Assembly: GCA_965153355.1 (NCBI GenBank)
Contig: OZ231126.1
Coordinates: 106,950,001-107,014,000 of the forward strand
Length of the DNA: 64,000 nt
Direction: 5' to 3'
Source of the DNA: Flaccisagitta enflata
Lineage: Eukaryota; Chaetognatha; Sagittoidea; Aphragmophora
Below are positions 14,115-26,815 of this stretch, in pieces. A program made the translations under genes and the position numbers. Position 1 is the first letter of the stretch; each line of letters starts with the position of its first letter. A model generated the notes under the pieces. It had not been told where the DNA came from. It saw nothing but the letters and a program-made list of their open reading frames with translations, and made no database searches.

Positions 14115-14190
14115 GCGTCTCGAGTACATACAAGCTTCTTTCCGGCATCTCGAGTACACGCAAGCTTCTTTCCGGCGTCTCGACTGCGGT
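14115..14190. repeat. 29-30 bp tandem repeat, three copies
   Basis: Copies of GCGTCTCGAGTACATACAAG then CTTCTTTCCG; the third is partial. Confidence 0.85.
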
Positions 14191-14284
14191 CGGTTTTCTC
14201 ACTTTTCAAAAAAGGAGAAAAAATAGGGTCAGAGATTTCTTGTTTTCTTCCTTTTTTCAAATTTTTTTTCCTTTTATCCTTTTT

Positions 14285-14620
14285 GGGCAGTGGCCCCGAA
14301 GGGGTCGATGACCTATGCTTTCACACAGGGGAATTTTTTCCTTCTTCTTCTCCTCCTTCTTCTTTTTTGTACCCCCCCTTCGGGCCCATATCTCAGCCAC
14401 GAGGCCCATATCCCAGCCAAAAGGCCCAAATCCCAGTCTTGGGGGATTTGGGCCTCAAGACTGGGATTTGGGCCTTGAGGCTGGGATATGGGCCTCGAGG
14501 CTGAGATATGGGCCTGGAGGTTGGAGGAGGGGGGACGGAGAAGGAGAAAGAGGAGAAGAAGAAGGAGGAAATTCCCCTGTGTGAAAGCATAGGTCATCGA
14601 CCCCTTCAGGGCCGCTGCCC
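14285..14620. mobile_element. 336 bp palindromic GGGCAGC-ended element
   Basis: The left arm starts GGGCAGTGGCCCCGAAGGGG then TCGATGACCTATGCTTTCAC. The right arm is its reverse complement to the end at GCCGCTGCCC. The arms continue inward through CACAGGGGAATTT, a purine/pyrimidine stretch and four GGCCCATATCTCAGCC-type units, meeting near 14,448. This is a foldback form of the family whose ordinary copies are at 34,633 and 35,253. Confidence 0.85.
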
Positions 14621-15164
<544 letters not shown>

Positions 15165-15289
15165 TAAAGATACACGGACTCACAGACAGACAGAAAAAAG
15201 ATATTCTAAAACAGTGACACTGCCGTAAAACACGGCCTTTCTGTCATGGCAGAACAGCCGAAAAACACGACAGGCATGACAGACACGAC

Positions 15290-15380
15290 AAGCATGACAG
15301 ACACGACAGATGAGAGATACGGCAGACAAGACAGACACGACAGATGACAGATACGGCAGACAAGACAGACACGACAGACG
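15290..15380. repeat. 34 bp tandem repeat
   Basis: ACACGACAGATGAGAGATAC then GGCAGACAAGACAG repeats at 34 bp spacing, in a wider stretch of GACAGACACGACA motifs. Confidence 0.8.
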
Positions 15381-15507
15381 GTCCCTCGCATTTGGTCTTT
15401 GCTGCCAATTTAAACGATTATTTACGACGTCATCGTTGCAAGTCCACCTTTGGCATTTTCATTGTCGTGACAGGTGACATCAGAATAGAGGGAATGACAG
15501 TAAAGGC

Positions 15508-15852
<345 letters not shown>

Positions 15853-16743
15853 GAGGCAGAAAAAAAAGACAGTGCAGAGAGACAGACGTTGAAAGTGGCA
15901 ATGTTTGGCGAATGAAACTATTAAGATTTCCTCTCAACGCATTCTCACTTTTTCACGATGAAGAAAGACAGAAAAATCGGGTCTCCGCTTTTCTGCAACG
16001 ACTCGACAATGGACACACAAAAGGATCTCAAAAACTCGGGATTTTTGGGCAGAAACATGGAGTAAGAAATGCGCCAAAGTGGAAAGAATATAAAAGAAGG
16101 CGAAAATGCAGATAAGAAAAAGCTCATACAGGCCAAAATCCGGGAAACGCGAGCGCGGTGAAGAAATGTGGAACGACGACAAAGCGGAAAACTAGAAATG
16201 TGTCGAGAGGACCGAGGAAATGGACACGAGAGAGAAGGGGATGTTTGGGGGGGGGGAAGGGGAGAAGGGGGGGCGGGGGTAAGGACAGTTGGTGGACAAT
16301 ACATGTGTTCATTCATAAGGTCCCATTCTTCACGTGGTTAATATGTTTACAGAATCCAAGAATTTTGGATAATAACCTTGAAATTTTAAGTGTTTATTGG
16401 ATCATTTTCTTGCATAATATCACACCACAACCATCAGTATGTCCACCGACTAACGTTCATAGGTTAGTAAATTGATTTGCCCACGGGTTTTGAGCGACCG
16501 TGTAATGGATGAGATATTGCGAGAAAATGAATGTATGGAAAGGCTGAGGGGGGGGGGTCGAGGTCGAAACTGAGATTTGACGTCATGGTACTGTGACGTG
16601 GGAAAGGGAGGGGGGGGGGGTGAACCGTAACGCTGTTAATGCAAAGAGTTATGATGGAAAATTTCCGCTGCGGTGCTTTAAAAAGGGAAGAAAGAAGTTA
16701 TAGAATGACGCTCAGAAGGAAAGAAAGGGGAATTTCCTACTAA
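15853..16743. other. unassigned sequence with G-runs
   Basis: No gene recognised. G-rich runs at 16,247-16,279, about 16,549-16,558 and 16,607-16,621 are quadruplex-prone on the plus strand. Confidence 0.55.
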
Positions 16744-17011
16744 GGGCGTGTTTCTAGTGAAGACGAAAAACGCGTTTGTTCCCGTGAAACGCGATAACAG
16801 TGTGAACACATATTCAAGAATTTCAACTGTCCCACGAGGGAGTGAGCGAAGTGAGTGAGCGAGCCCGTAAACGGAGCGAGCGAGCAAAGCGAGCGTAGCG
16901 AAGCAGAGAGCTGCGGAGCGAGTGAACGGAGTGAGTGGTGCGAGCGAACGAACGTAGCGAGCGACCGAGTGGCAGGTTCAAAACGCGATTGTCTGTGACT
17001 AGAAACGCCCC
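16744..17011 (-). mobile_element. GGGCGTTTCTAG-family element
   Basis: Starts GGGCGTGTTTCTAGTGAAGA and ends GTGACTAGAAACGCCC, imperfect inverted repeats. The interior reads GAACACATATTCAAGAATTT then CAACTGTCCCACGAGGGAG and a long GAGCGAGTGAGCG-type block. It is the reverse complement of the 3,644 copy and about the same length. Confidence 0.8.
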
Positions 17012-17552
17012 CTCACTGTTGTCAAAAGAAGAGGAGGAAGGGAACTTTTTGGGATAACACAATCAATACAAACGGATGGACACCAGACACTTAGGAAGAT
17101 AATGGGATATATTTGAGGATGATACATCTGGGCTTGATGTAAAGGACAAGAATCAGTCTGAGAATGATACGCAAAGAAAATACCGAGCTTGACAAGATAA
17201 TACTAAGCATGACAAGAATGAGTTTAAATATGATATACTATAAATCTGATGTACTGAGAAAATACCAAGCTTGACAAGTTAATACCAAGCTTGACGCTGG
17301 ATGATATCATTCCAGCCAGTCCATCTCTCTCTCTCTTTATTTTCTGTCTTATCTTAGTGCCTTTGTTCCTTTCTTTTTTCACTATCCTTTTATATCCACA
17401 AGCTTTTCTTTATATTTCCACTCCCTTCCTAGCAAAGCCGTTCTTTTTTCTTTCCTCTATTTCTTTTCCTTTGTGTACTTCCTCCCTTCCTTTTTGCATT
17501 TCCTGTATCACACCTCGGACTTGGCACGGATCTCATTGGCCATTACTTTGTT

Positions 17553-17554
<2 letters not shown>
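17012..17554. other. unassigned sequence
   Basis: A few loose repeats of ATACCAAGCTTGACAAG near 17,190-17,300, then pyrimidine-rich sequence. No gene. Confidence 0.5.

Positions 17555-17632
<78 letters not shown>
17555..17632. repeat. (CT)n microsatellite
   Basis: Pure CT array. Confidence 0.97.
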
Positions 17633-17639
<7 letters not shown>

Positions 17640-18431
17640 TCTCATGGAGATTCGATGATACTGCCTCTGATGTCATCAACTCTGAAGCAGCCAAAATGGT
17701 TTTTGCCTTCCTCAGAAAGTGTAAACGAGAATTCCGAAAAGAAAGTGAGAACCGTGTTTTTCCCGTGAGTTTGCGGTTGTATCTCCCCACAGCTGAAGCG
17801 CCCAATAGCTAAAAGATTTTCATGACAAATCGGCCCGAGAGCTAAAATATTTTTTTAGCTTTGCAGCCAATTTTGAAGCATTTTACTTCTAAAAATTTTG
17901 TCAGAAAAAGTGGTCTAACTTCTTAAGTTTCTATCAGTGATTGGCCTAAGTTATTAAACAAGGCCAAGTAGGTCAATAAGGTTCGACATGTGGATCGTCA
18001 AACGAATACGTTACCGACCAACCAACCAACCGACCGACCACGGACACAGCCAGTTATGGAGGTGCTTTGTCGCTCCTAAAAAGGAGGGAAGAAGAAACTG
18101 ATAAAAGGGAACAAAAAGGTCTAAAGCCCCATTTAAAACAATATTCAAATCAAGTCTTATCCCTTTACACATGTTTTATTTGCTGTTATTATTCTTTAGA
18201 TATACAGTACAGTTGGGCTTCACTAGAGCGCATTTCAAAGGACCAAATTGATCACGGGATAGACAAAGAAGGCATCGCCAAAGACAAACACAAAGACAAA
18301 GACAAAGACAGAAAGGACAGAAAGATACAGACAGCGATACAGCGAAACATCATAAACAAGGTCTGATTAGGAGAGCAACAAATACATTCAGAAAAAGACA
18401 GAAAGCCATCAAGAGAAATAGAGGCAAGGAC
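17633..18431. other. unassigned sequence with a relic of the hairpin-ended family
   Basis: AACAAGGCC near 17,960 and CGACCAACCAACCAACCGAC then CGACC near 18,016 look like decayed parts of the hairpin-ended family. A CAAAGA hexamer run lies near 18,283-18,312. Confidence 0.45.
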
Positions 18432-18444
18432 TGAGTGCATAGCA
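18432..18444. repeat. target-site duplication, left
   Basis: TGAGTGCATAGCA, repeated exactly at 19,904-19,916, flanks the palindromic element. Confidence 0.88.
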
Positions 18445-19903
18445 GACGTTCTGTTATGCCCCCATATTCATAGGGGAAGGCCGGCTCGCGATTAAATTGG
18501 TACTTTATTGTATAAAAAAGCAATTTCAGGTCTTGTTAAGGATTTTCTACCTTCCCTGGAGTAACGGTTTTGGTTTTACTATCATGGGTAATAGGTAGTT
18601 GTTGGGAAAATGTCCAAATTTGGTCACTTTGGCCTCAAATTTAGGCCACTTGGCCTTTGAAATCGAACCTAAAATCCATGAGATTATTAAACTAGAGCTC
18701 AAGAGCTAACCAGTGGTGCAATCCGCATGTTTTTATCTTTACTTGTCTAGATTTGAGAGAGTTTTAAAGATTGGGCTTGAGAAGATTTTTTTGCAGCATG
18801 AAATCTGGGGGTGATTTGGACATTTTTCACAATTTTCACTATATCATAGCTTTGGATAGACCAATCTTTAAAAAATTGGTGACCAAATTGAAGAGTTTTT
18901 GATGCTCTAACTGATTCTAGAAAAATTTATGATCAATATGGCATCAAAAATTTTTTATTAACTTTCAAAACAGGTGAAAAAAATCAAATTTTAATGTCAT
19001 TTAGGTTATTTTTAATTGAAAAATTATGCCACTTCCAAACTGAAAATTGACTTAAAATTCATGAGCAAATTAAACTACAGCTCAAGAGCTAATCAGTGGT
19101 GCAATCGGCATGTCAAAACTATTCTGCGTCTAGATTTGACAAAACTTCAAAGTTGAAAGGGTATAATGACAAAAATGATCTTCATACCCCTTCATCTTTA
19201 AAAGACTTTAAAATCTAAATCAATAAACATAGAAATATGCTGATAGCACCACTGATTAGCTCTTGAGCTGTAGTTTAATTTGCTCATAGATTTTAAGTCA
19301 ATTTTCAGTTTGGAAGTGGCATAATTTTTCAATGAAAAATGCCCTAAATGACATCAAAATTTGACTTTTTTCACCTGCTTTGAGAGTGAATAAAATTTTT
19401 TTGAGGCCATATCGATCCAAATTTTTTCCAGAATCAGTTAGAGCATCAAAAACTCTTCAATTTGGTCACCAATTTTTTAAAGATTGGTCTATCCAAAGCT
19501 GCAATATAGTGAAAAATGTGGAAAATGTCCAAATTACCCCCAGATTTCATGCTGCAAAAAAGTCCTCTCAAGCCCCATCTTTAAAATTCTCTCAAATCTA
19601 AACATATAAAGATAAAAACATGCGGATTGCACCACTGGTTAGCTCTTGAGCTCTAGTTTAATAATCTCATGGATTTTTGGTTCAATTTCAAAGGCGAAGT
19701 GCCCTAAATTTGAGGCCAAAGTAACCAAATTTGGACATTTTCCCAACAACTACCTATTACCCATGATAGCAAAACCAAAACCGTTACTCCAGGGAAGGTA
19801 GAAAATCCTTAACAAGACCTGAGATTGTTTTTTTATACAATAAAGTACCAATCAAATTGCGAGCTGGCCTTCCCCTATGAATATTGGGGCAAAACAGAAC
19901 GTC
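18445..19903. mobile_element. 1.46 kb palindromic (foldback) element
   Basis: The left terminus GACGTTCTGTTATGCCCC is the inverted repeat of the right terminus GGGGCAAAACAGAACGTC. The arms stay about 90-95% complementary through TTCATAGGGGAAGGCC, TCTACCTTCCCTGGAGTAAC and TAGCTCTTGAGCTCTAGTTT, to a centre near 19,174. Exact 13 bp direct repeats flank it. There is no open frame of note, so mobilisation would need another source of transposase. It shares an internal module with the 49,509 palindrome. Confidence 0.92.
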
Positions 19904-19916
19904 TGAGTGCATAGCA
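19904..19916. repeat. target-site duplication, right
   Basis: Second copy of TGAGTGCATAGCA. Confidence 0.88.
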
Positions 19917-20098
19917 AGGAGGCCAGATTCTTTTTTTTTTTCCTTACTTTCTTCCCTCTTTCTTTTTAATCTTTTAGCCTTTAGAACTTGAACGAGGTTG
20001 AAGACACTAAAACTCAGGAGTTATCCATCAATCAGGCTGATGTCTTCCTAAAATCCTCAACTCACTTCACTTTTTTTCCACTTCTTCTCTTCGCTTTT

Positions 20099-20138
<40 letters not shown>

Positions 20139-20639
20139 GTCTTTTCTTCTTTCTTTTGCAAGAATGCTTCGTCCTTAGACAGAGTCAATCACATCTGGCG
20201 CAACAAGTATTTCATCTCATACTCTTAAGAAAAGGATATTGTTTTTGTTCTATTATCTGTTCTTTATAACAGAAATACACGAGTTATGTAGTTCTTTGAG
20301 TTTTACTTTAAATCTCGCATCTCGCATATTCAAACTTCTAAAGTCGTCCTCGTTCACCTTACTTTATCTTTTTCCTCCGATCTTTCTCTTTGTCTTTTTA
20401 AAACCACTTATTTCTTTGCAGCGTGTTTAAGTCTGTTTTTGAAGTCGATTTTAAGACCTTTTTCTCGTGTTTGAATCTCTCTCTCACTCTCTCTTACTCT
20501 CTCGTTCTCATTCTTACCGCTCGCGCAGACTTAGCCTCGATTCTGCAGTCAAACCTCGTACGCCAATTTTTTTCCTTCTTCTGATTCTTTCTTTACGTCA
20601 TTCTTTCTAACTTTTCCCCTCTTTAGGATTACCTTTCTT
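19917..20639. other. unassigned sequence with a short (CT)n tract
   Basis: (CT)n at about 20,101-20,136. No gene recognised. Confidence 0.5.
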
Positions 20640-20995
20640 TTCTGTTTCTCTTTCCTTTCTCTTCTCTTCTCTTTTCTCTTCGCTTTTCCCTTTCCTTTTC
20701 CTCTTCTTCTACTTCCTCGTCTTCTTCTTCCACTGTTTCTTTTTCTTTTTCTTTTTCTTTTTCTTTTTCTTTTTCTTTTTCTTTTTCTTTTTCTTTTTCT
20801 TTTTTCTTTTTGTATTTCTTTTTGTATTTCTTTTTCTTTCTTTTTTCTTCTTTTCTTTTTCTTTCTCTGTTTCTTCTCCATCTTCTCCTTCTTCCTCCTT
20901 CTCTTCTTCTTCTTCTTCTTCTTCTTCTTCTTCTTCTTCTTCTTCTTCTTCTTCTTTTTTCCTTCTTTTTCCCCTTCTTCTTCTTCTCCTTCTGA
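20640..20995. repeat. pyrimidine-rich array: (TTTTTC)n and (TTC)n
   Basis: TTTTTC hexamers at about 20,741-20,802 and TTC triplets at about 20,903-20,955 within an almost pure pyrimidine strand. Confidence 0.9.
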
Positions 20996-21860
20996 AGTTT
21001 CTGAATTGGAAAGACCTCTGCCTATGCTATGAAATGTGCAACAAAAAGTATCTTACAAAAAACTTTAGGAAAAAGTTATTGAAAAATGAACTTACCATAT
21101 AAATGTAAAATAAAACATTCAAAAGCTACTCATTTCTGTATGGCATATGCTTCCACTCATATACTTACATATCCAATTTTAGGTACGACCTAAATTTAGT
21201 GGTTATTGAAATTCAAAACCTTTTGATAAGTAATTTTTATGCAGAAAACAAGACTTTTGTCTTATCTCTCAAACAACTATAATTTTTCATTATAGCTATT
21301 AGGTTAAGGGATAGATGTTAGTGCTGACTTCTGGCATTGACAGGGATAGTCAATTCAGCAAAGGTTAAATCTAATTGGAAAAAAGGAACTATGGGGATCC
21401 GACTCCCTAGCTGTTACCCCTCCTTTCAATTAAATTATGGGGGTGGGAATATGGACAATTTATACTATTTTGTGTTAAAGGGAAATCTTAATGATTGGAG
21501 GAAAAGGAATTCATCTTCAAGAAGATATATCATGGGATGATAGGTCACCATGAAGGGGTATAAAGTACTTTGCCATATTTAGAAAAGAATTTAATTCTCC
21601 TTTGAATATTTTAACATATCCAATTTCTGGTCATCAGTTGGAGACCTACACCCTAGAGTGAGTTTCGCGGCTTTAACTCCAATACTCAGGTGTAGGCGCC
21701 GCCACCAAAAGGTGCCTCCATTGGATAAAAAATAAACTAAAATTGATATTAGTTAATATTGAGATTAGGTTTGAAAGACTATCACAAGTCAAAAATTATT
21801 GAGGAGAAGCCAATTGACCCACTCACTCAATAATAACCTGTGATAATCTTCCAAGACTTA
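20996..21860 (-). other. probable 3' untranslated part of the RT-bearing element
   Basis: Lies directly downstream (minus strand) of the reverse-transcriptase fragment. It includes GGCACCTTTTGGTGGCGGCG and a block of AT-rich sequence. No coding potential. Assignment to the element rests on position only. Confidence 0.4.
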
Positions 21861-22178
21861 TTATGGTAATATATCTTTGATTAGAATATTGGCACTGTTT
21901 ATATTATATTTTGATATAATATTATTCCTCTCCTTAAAAAATCGTAAACTAAGCCTTCTTAGATCTGCCAGTTTATAACCTTGCCACAGTAGCCTCTCAG
22001 TTAAGTTTTTACACTTATCCTTAAAGCCATGATAGCTAGAATTAATTCTTGCAAATCTAATCATTTGACTATAAAAAACTCCTAATGCTGACTTTTTTGG
22101 AATACAGCTATCCATGAAAGGGAAATTTACTATTTCAAAATTGAAGTCATCCCTCTTGTCATAGATAGAAAATGTAAT
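21861..22178 (-). pseudogene. reverse transcriptase C-terminal fragment
   Basis: An open minus-strand frame of about 105 codons encodes a stretch typical of the region just after the palm in non-LTR or Penelope-type reverse transcriptases. It has IYDKRDDFNFEIVNFPF, then GVFYSQMIRFARINSSY, then TERLLWQGYK. The motif order (DKRDDF, VNFP, the YSQ-IRFARI block, LL-QGYK, RRL-RFF) is what I recall from annotated invertebrate retroelements; the exact clade is not assigned. Upstream, where the catalytic palm should be, the frame runs straight into a TTC/TCC array, so the fragment is truncated and dead. Confidence 0.72.
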
Positions 22179-22575
22179 TCTTCTTCTCCTTCTTCTCCTT
22201 CTCCTTCTTCTTCTTTTCCTTTTTCATATCTATCTTCTTCTCCTTCTCAAGTTACCGGATTGGAACGACCTCTACCTTGGTCATGTACTCATTCTTCTCT
22301 CTCTTCTTCTCCTTCTTCTTCCTCTTCTTCTTTTTCTTCTTCTTCTTCTTCTTCTTCTTCTTCTTCTCCTTCTTCTTCTTCTTCTTCTTCTTCTTCTTCT
22401 TCTTCTTCTTCTTCTTCTTTTTCCTCTTCTACTTTTTCTTCTTTTTCTTCTTCTTCTTCTTCTTCTTCTTCTTTTTCTTCTTTTTCCTCATCTACTTCTC
22501 CTCTTCCTTCTCCTTCTTCTTCTCCTTCTCCTTCTTCCTCTTCTCCTTCTTCTTCTTCTCCTTCTTCTTCTCCTT
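22179..22575. repeat. (TTC)n triplet arrays
   Basis: Two TTC-rich blocks separated by a stretch containing GGATTGGAACGACCTCTACC. A near-identical GGATTGGAACGACCTCTGCC follows the second block at about 22,588, and a relative follows the array at 21,003, so this phrase is itself repeated next to TTC arrays. Confidence 0.9.
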
Positions 22576-22702
22576 CTGAAGTTTCCGGATTGGAACGACC
22601 TCTGCCTCTGTCGTGTACCTCGTCAAAACGTCCCCGTAATAGGTTCTGAACCGGCGCGTACGCCTTAGAGAGATTGATCATCCCTTAAATCATCCCCTTT
22701 CC

Positions 22703-22703
22703 C

Positions 22704-22791
<88 letters not shown>

Positions 22792-22794
22792 CAT
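22703..22794. repeat. (GTCGTT)n hexamer array
   Basis: About 15 perfect GTTGTC units. Confidence 0.97.
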
Positions 22795-23470
22795 TGTGGC
22801 CGATACGGGCTGTTGGGGAAAGGAAGTTATTTGTTGGCTTTTGTAAAAGAGTGTTGGTTGGCGAGCTATAAACGGACGATGTTGGCTGAGGGGGTCGAAA
22901 CGAACGGTGTTGTCTCAGGGAGAGTCGTCATTCTTAGGTGTTGGATTCGATTGGGAACAGGGTGGGGTGAGGGGGCCGTCGTTATAGAAATCGTTGTTAT
23001 CGTACTTGTGTGTCGTTCTGTCGCTAGTCACATTTCAAGGGAGTGTGATTCAGTCGGGGTACATTATGTCGGGGTTGATGTGTGGGGAATCCAGATGTCA
23101 TCGTTTTACTGTATATTCTCCTGAGTGTCCTCTTTTGTCATGGACATTTTCTCGTCGTGCTCTTCGATTATCCTGAGAGGAATTGCCTACTTTGTCATAT
23201 TCACGATGTATCATGTATAGCAAATGTTTTTCTACATCTAAGTGGTGATCTATAGTTGATTCCTGGTTATCATTGTCGTCGTCATCTTTGATGTTATCAT
23301 TCACACCATTATCTTGGCCAAGCATGGATGTTGTTGTTGTAGTTGTTGTCAATGTTACTATCGTTAGGTTGCTAAGCACCTGATGGAGAGAGAGAAAACG
23401 TTGCAACAACAAATACGCGCGAAACATTTAGACATCAGAGTTCCGTTGTATGGAAATAGCCGGCTTTTTT
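22795..23470. other. unassigned sequence
   Basis: No convincing exon or terminal repeat found. Confidence 0.5.
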
Positions 23471-23706
23471 AGTCGCGTGCACGCGACTCTACAACCCACT
23501 CTGTCCGTCTGTCTGTCTGTCTGTCGGTCGGTCTGTCGGTAAACCTTAGCTTTTTTTCGTTGTTTTACATCATTTTAAGTCATCTTAACTCATTTTAAAT
23601 TATCTAAAGTTATTATAAGTCAATTTACAATTAGTCTTTTAGTCTTTTAGTCTTTTGGTCTCATGGTCTTAACAACCACACGCGACTGTAAGGTGTTGGC
23701 CTTGTT
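23471..23706 (-). mobile_element. Hairpin-ended element, TCGCG subfamily
   Basis: On the plus strand it opens with a perfect terminal hairpin AGTCGCGTGCACGCGACT (23,471-23,488). The GTCY microsatellite GTCCGTCTGTCTGTCTGTC follows, then a short ATTTTAAGTCATCTTAA-type core, CACGCGACTGTAAGGTG and TTGGCCTTGT. Read on the minus strand it therefore runs ACAAGGCC to hairpin. Confidence 0.88.
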
Positions 23707-23715
23707 CTTCTTTAA

Positions 23716-23924
23716 AGTCGCGCGCACGCGACTCTATGACCCTCTCTGTCCGTCTGTCGGTCGCTCGATCCGTCCATCCGTCTGTAACACTTTGCTTTTT
23801 TGTCGTTTTACGTCATTTTAAGTTACGGTATTTAAAGTCATTTTAAGTCATTTCAAGTCATTTATTTACCTTTGACTTTACTTTTACTTTTATTATGGTC
23901 TTAACATCCGCACGACTGTAAGGT

Positions 23925-23925
<1 letters not shown>
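23716..23925 (-). mobile_element. Hairpin-ended element, adjacent head-to-tail copy
   Basis: Hairpin AGTCGCGCGCACGCGACT at 23,716-23,733, GTCY microsatellite, CATTTTAAGTCA core and CGCACGACTGTAAGGTG. It stops where TTGGCCTTGT is expected and passes directly into a CT array. It lies 9 bp from the preceding copy in the same orientation. Confidence 0.85.
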
Positions 23926-24242
<317 letters not shown>

Positions 24243-24417
24243 TTTCCTTTCTTCTTTTCTTTTCTTCTCTTTTTTTTCCAAGGGCACCACAAAAGTGAGC
24301 TTTGGGATGAAAATTGCCATTCGTTCGTCGTCGTTTTTGCGTGTTTGTTGCCATGGAAAACGATGCTTTTGCTTCTCTACGCGAGGTCACGTTATCACCT
24401 TCGCCATTTCAATTCCG

Positions 24418-24466
<49 letters not shown>

Positions 24467-24468
<2 letters not shown>

Positions 24469-26040
24469 CTCTCCCATTTTGCCTTTGATGTCCCTTAAAC
24501 CCTGTTGCGTTTCCTTTTTCGACATATTTTCTCCTTTCACTGCCAAATACTTGCGTCTTTTTGTATTACCATCTAAGGCCGCCCAAGGGTCCCATGATAC
24601 GTACGTTTGTTTCCAAAAGAATGGTTCAATGAATGAGAAAAAGTGCTATTATGTTGCTGTATGAGTAATAGATACAAAAAACAGGAATCTAATAAAACAT
24701 TATCTATTGTTACTTTCAAAACTTAACCCCCTGTCAACTAGGCATCATTTACCCTCTTCACGACATGAAAAAAAGCGATTGAAGATGCCAAATGGTTTCT
24801 TAGCGATTGAAGATGCCAAATGGTTTCTTAGTGTCCAATTCATCGGTTTTCCATTTGACTTTTAAGACGTTTAAAATGGCCTAAATTCGAACTGACTTAT
24901 TCCATCGTTTCTGTCATCGTGACAACATTTTCTTGGAATCTTCGGAGTCTTTTATCTCTAATTGCCTAATTCTTTTTAACCTCACCTCATTTTGATTTGT
25001 CTTTTCCCTTCGAGGAAGAAATTCATTTCCTTTTCGGAGGAAACTCCTCCGTATCATGAGAGAGGATTTCGCGTTCGAGGAAAAAGACGACAGGGCCAGG
25101 GGTAACAAAATTAAGTCTAATATTCATATTGGGGAATTTTGAATATTGGACGATGGCCCACTATCAGTGGGAACGTCTCGAAGGATTGACAAATTGGCGG
25201 CGTTTCTTTTGAATCTAAGAAAAAAGGGCCAAGAGAAACACGAGTGTTTACATGTTCTCCCAAGATATTGATTACAATCGCAATATTACTGGTGTCGTGA
25301 AACAGTGAATTGAACTTGAGAGTTGAGATCAAAATACTCATTGCATTTGTGAGGTCCTGAGGATATATCTTTCAGAAGATTAGTTGGTGTGGCAAAACCC
25401 CTGTCTATATATTATATATGACATCTATTCACACAAAAAGTGTAGCGAGGTACAGATAAGGCATATTATATAGTCATGGGTGTCATTGTTGCTGACAGCT
25501 GCGTCGTGTGTAACATGGAAATGAAGCTGAAAGACAAGACTAAGATGCTGCAAACACGAATCTTGAGGCCTTCATCGTCGAGGAGGGTGTGGATTGGATT
25601 CACAACGGGACAGTTATGCCTACAGTGTCTGTTTGCCTTTCTGTTAAGCAACTTAATTATATTAGGAGTGAGTTTCCTTTATGCCAATGTGGAAAAAAAC
25701 AAAGTGGACAATGGCGGTAGGTCCGTCAAAACTTAGGGCTGATTAACAAAAATTGTTACTGGTATCTATACTGAGTACGTATTACTGACTAACTAACACA
25801 CAAAATGACATGAAAAGGAACCTGGTGGTCGACAAAGGATTTTTTGGATTTCCCCACACCTGATCTATAAAAGAGAGCTGTTATTCGTATTTGGCAGTCC
25901 CTCGAAATCCATTGTTCCGCAATGCAACTGCATCTAAAGAGACTTCAAAGCAAGAAACCTGCGCCAGTTTTAAATGAATGGTGCCCAAGTGGAGAGGCGG
26001 GGGAATTCGTCGCCAAAGAAATGTATAACGTCATCAGCGG
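24467..26040. other. unassigned sequence
   Basis: No gene accepted. A 28 bp unit, CGATTGAAGATGCCAAATGG plus TTTCTTAG, is duplicated at about 24,776-24,831. Short open frames near 25,476-25,736 have no recognisable domain. Confidence 0.5.
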
Positions 26041-26815
26041 TCCCAAGAAGAAGAAGAAGAAGAAGAAGAAGAAGAAGAAGAAGAAGAAGAAGAAGAAGAA
26101 GAAGAAGAAGAAGAAGAAGAAGAAGAAGAAGAAGAAGAAGAGGAAGGAATGTAAAACGTCATCAACGGTCCCAAGAGACGAATCAAATGTTCGTTTGCAT
26201 CTTCTTCCTGGTTGTAAAAATGGGACTGGGCCGCGGGGCAAAGCCAAGGAGATATTGGAAAGGAAGAAGAAAAAAGAAGAACAAGAAGAAGAAAAAGGAA
26301 GAAGAAGAAGAAGAAGAAGAAGAAGAAGAAGAAGAAGAAGAAGAAGAAGAAGAAGAAGAAGAAGAAGAAGAAAAACAAGAAGAAGAAAAAGAAAAAGAAA
26401 AAAAAAGAAAAAGAAGAAGAAGAAGAAGAAGAAGAAGAAGAAGAAGAAGAAGAAGAAGAAGAAGAAGAAGAAGAAGAAGAAGAAGAAGAAGAAGAAGAAG
26501 AAGAAGAAGAAGAAAAAGAAAAAGAAAAAGAAAAGAAAAAAAGAGAAAAAGAAGAAGAAAGAAGAAGAAGAAGAAGAAGAAGAAGAAGAAGAAGAAGAAG
26601 AAGAAGAAGAAGAAGAAAAACAAGAAAAAGAAAAAGAAAAAGAAGAAGAAGAAGAAGAAGAAGAAGAAGAAGAAGAAGAAGAAGAAGAAGAAGAAGAAGA
26701 AGAAGGAGAAGAAGAAGAATGAGAAAAGGAACAAGAACAAGAACAAGAACAAGAACAAGAACAAGAATAAGAACAAACACAAGAACAAGAACAAGAACAA
26801 GACGAAGAGAAATGT
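26041..26815. repeat. (AAG)n/(GAA)n expansions and (AACAAG)n
   Basis: A pure AAG block at 26,044-26,140, then 120 bp of unique sequence, then about 450 bp of GAA with AAAAAG interruptions (26,264-26,716), then AACAAG hexamers to about 26,800. The first block is flanked by a partial direct repeat: ACGTCATCAGCGGTCCCAAGA on the left, ACGTCATCAACGGTCCCAAGA on the right. Confidence 0.96.

Noticed and set aside
16861-16960. GAGCGAGCGAGC-type block as a regulatory array
   Set aside because: The block recurs in every GGGCGTTTCTAG-family copy, so it belongs to the mobile element rather than to local regulation.
25476-25736. 86-codon frame with a hydrophobic stretch
   Set aside because: No recognisable domain, no splice support, and length within chance expectation for this composition.
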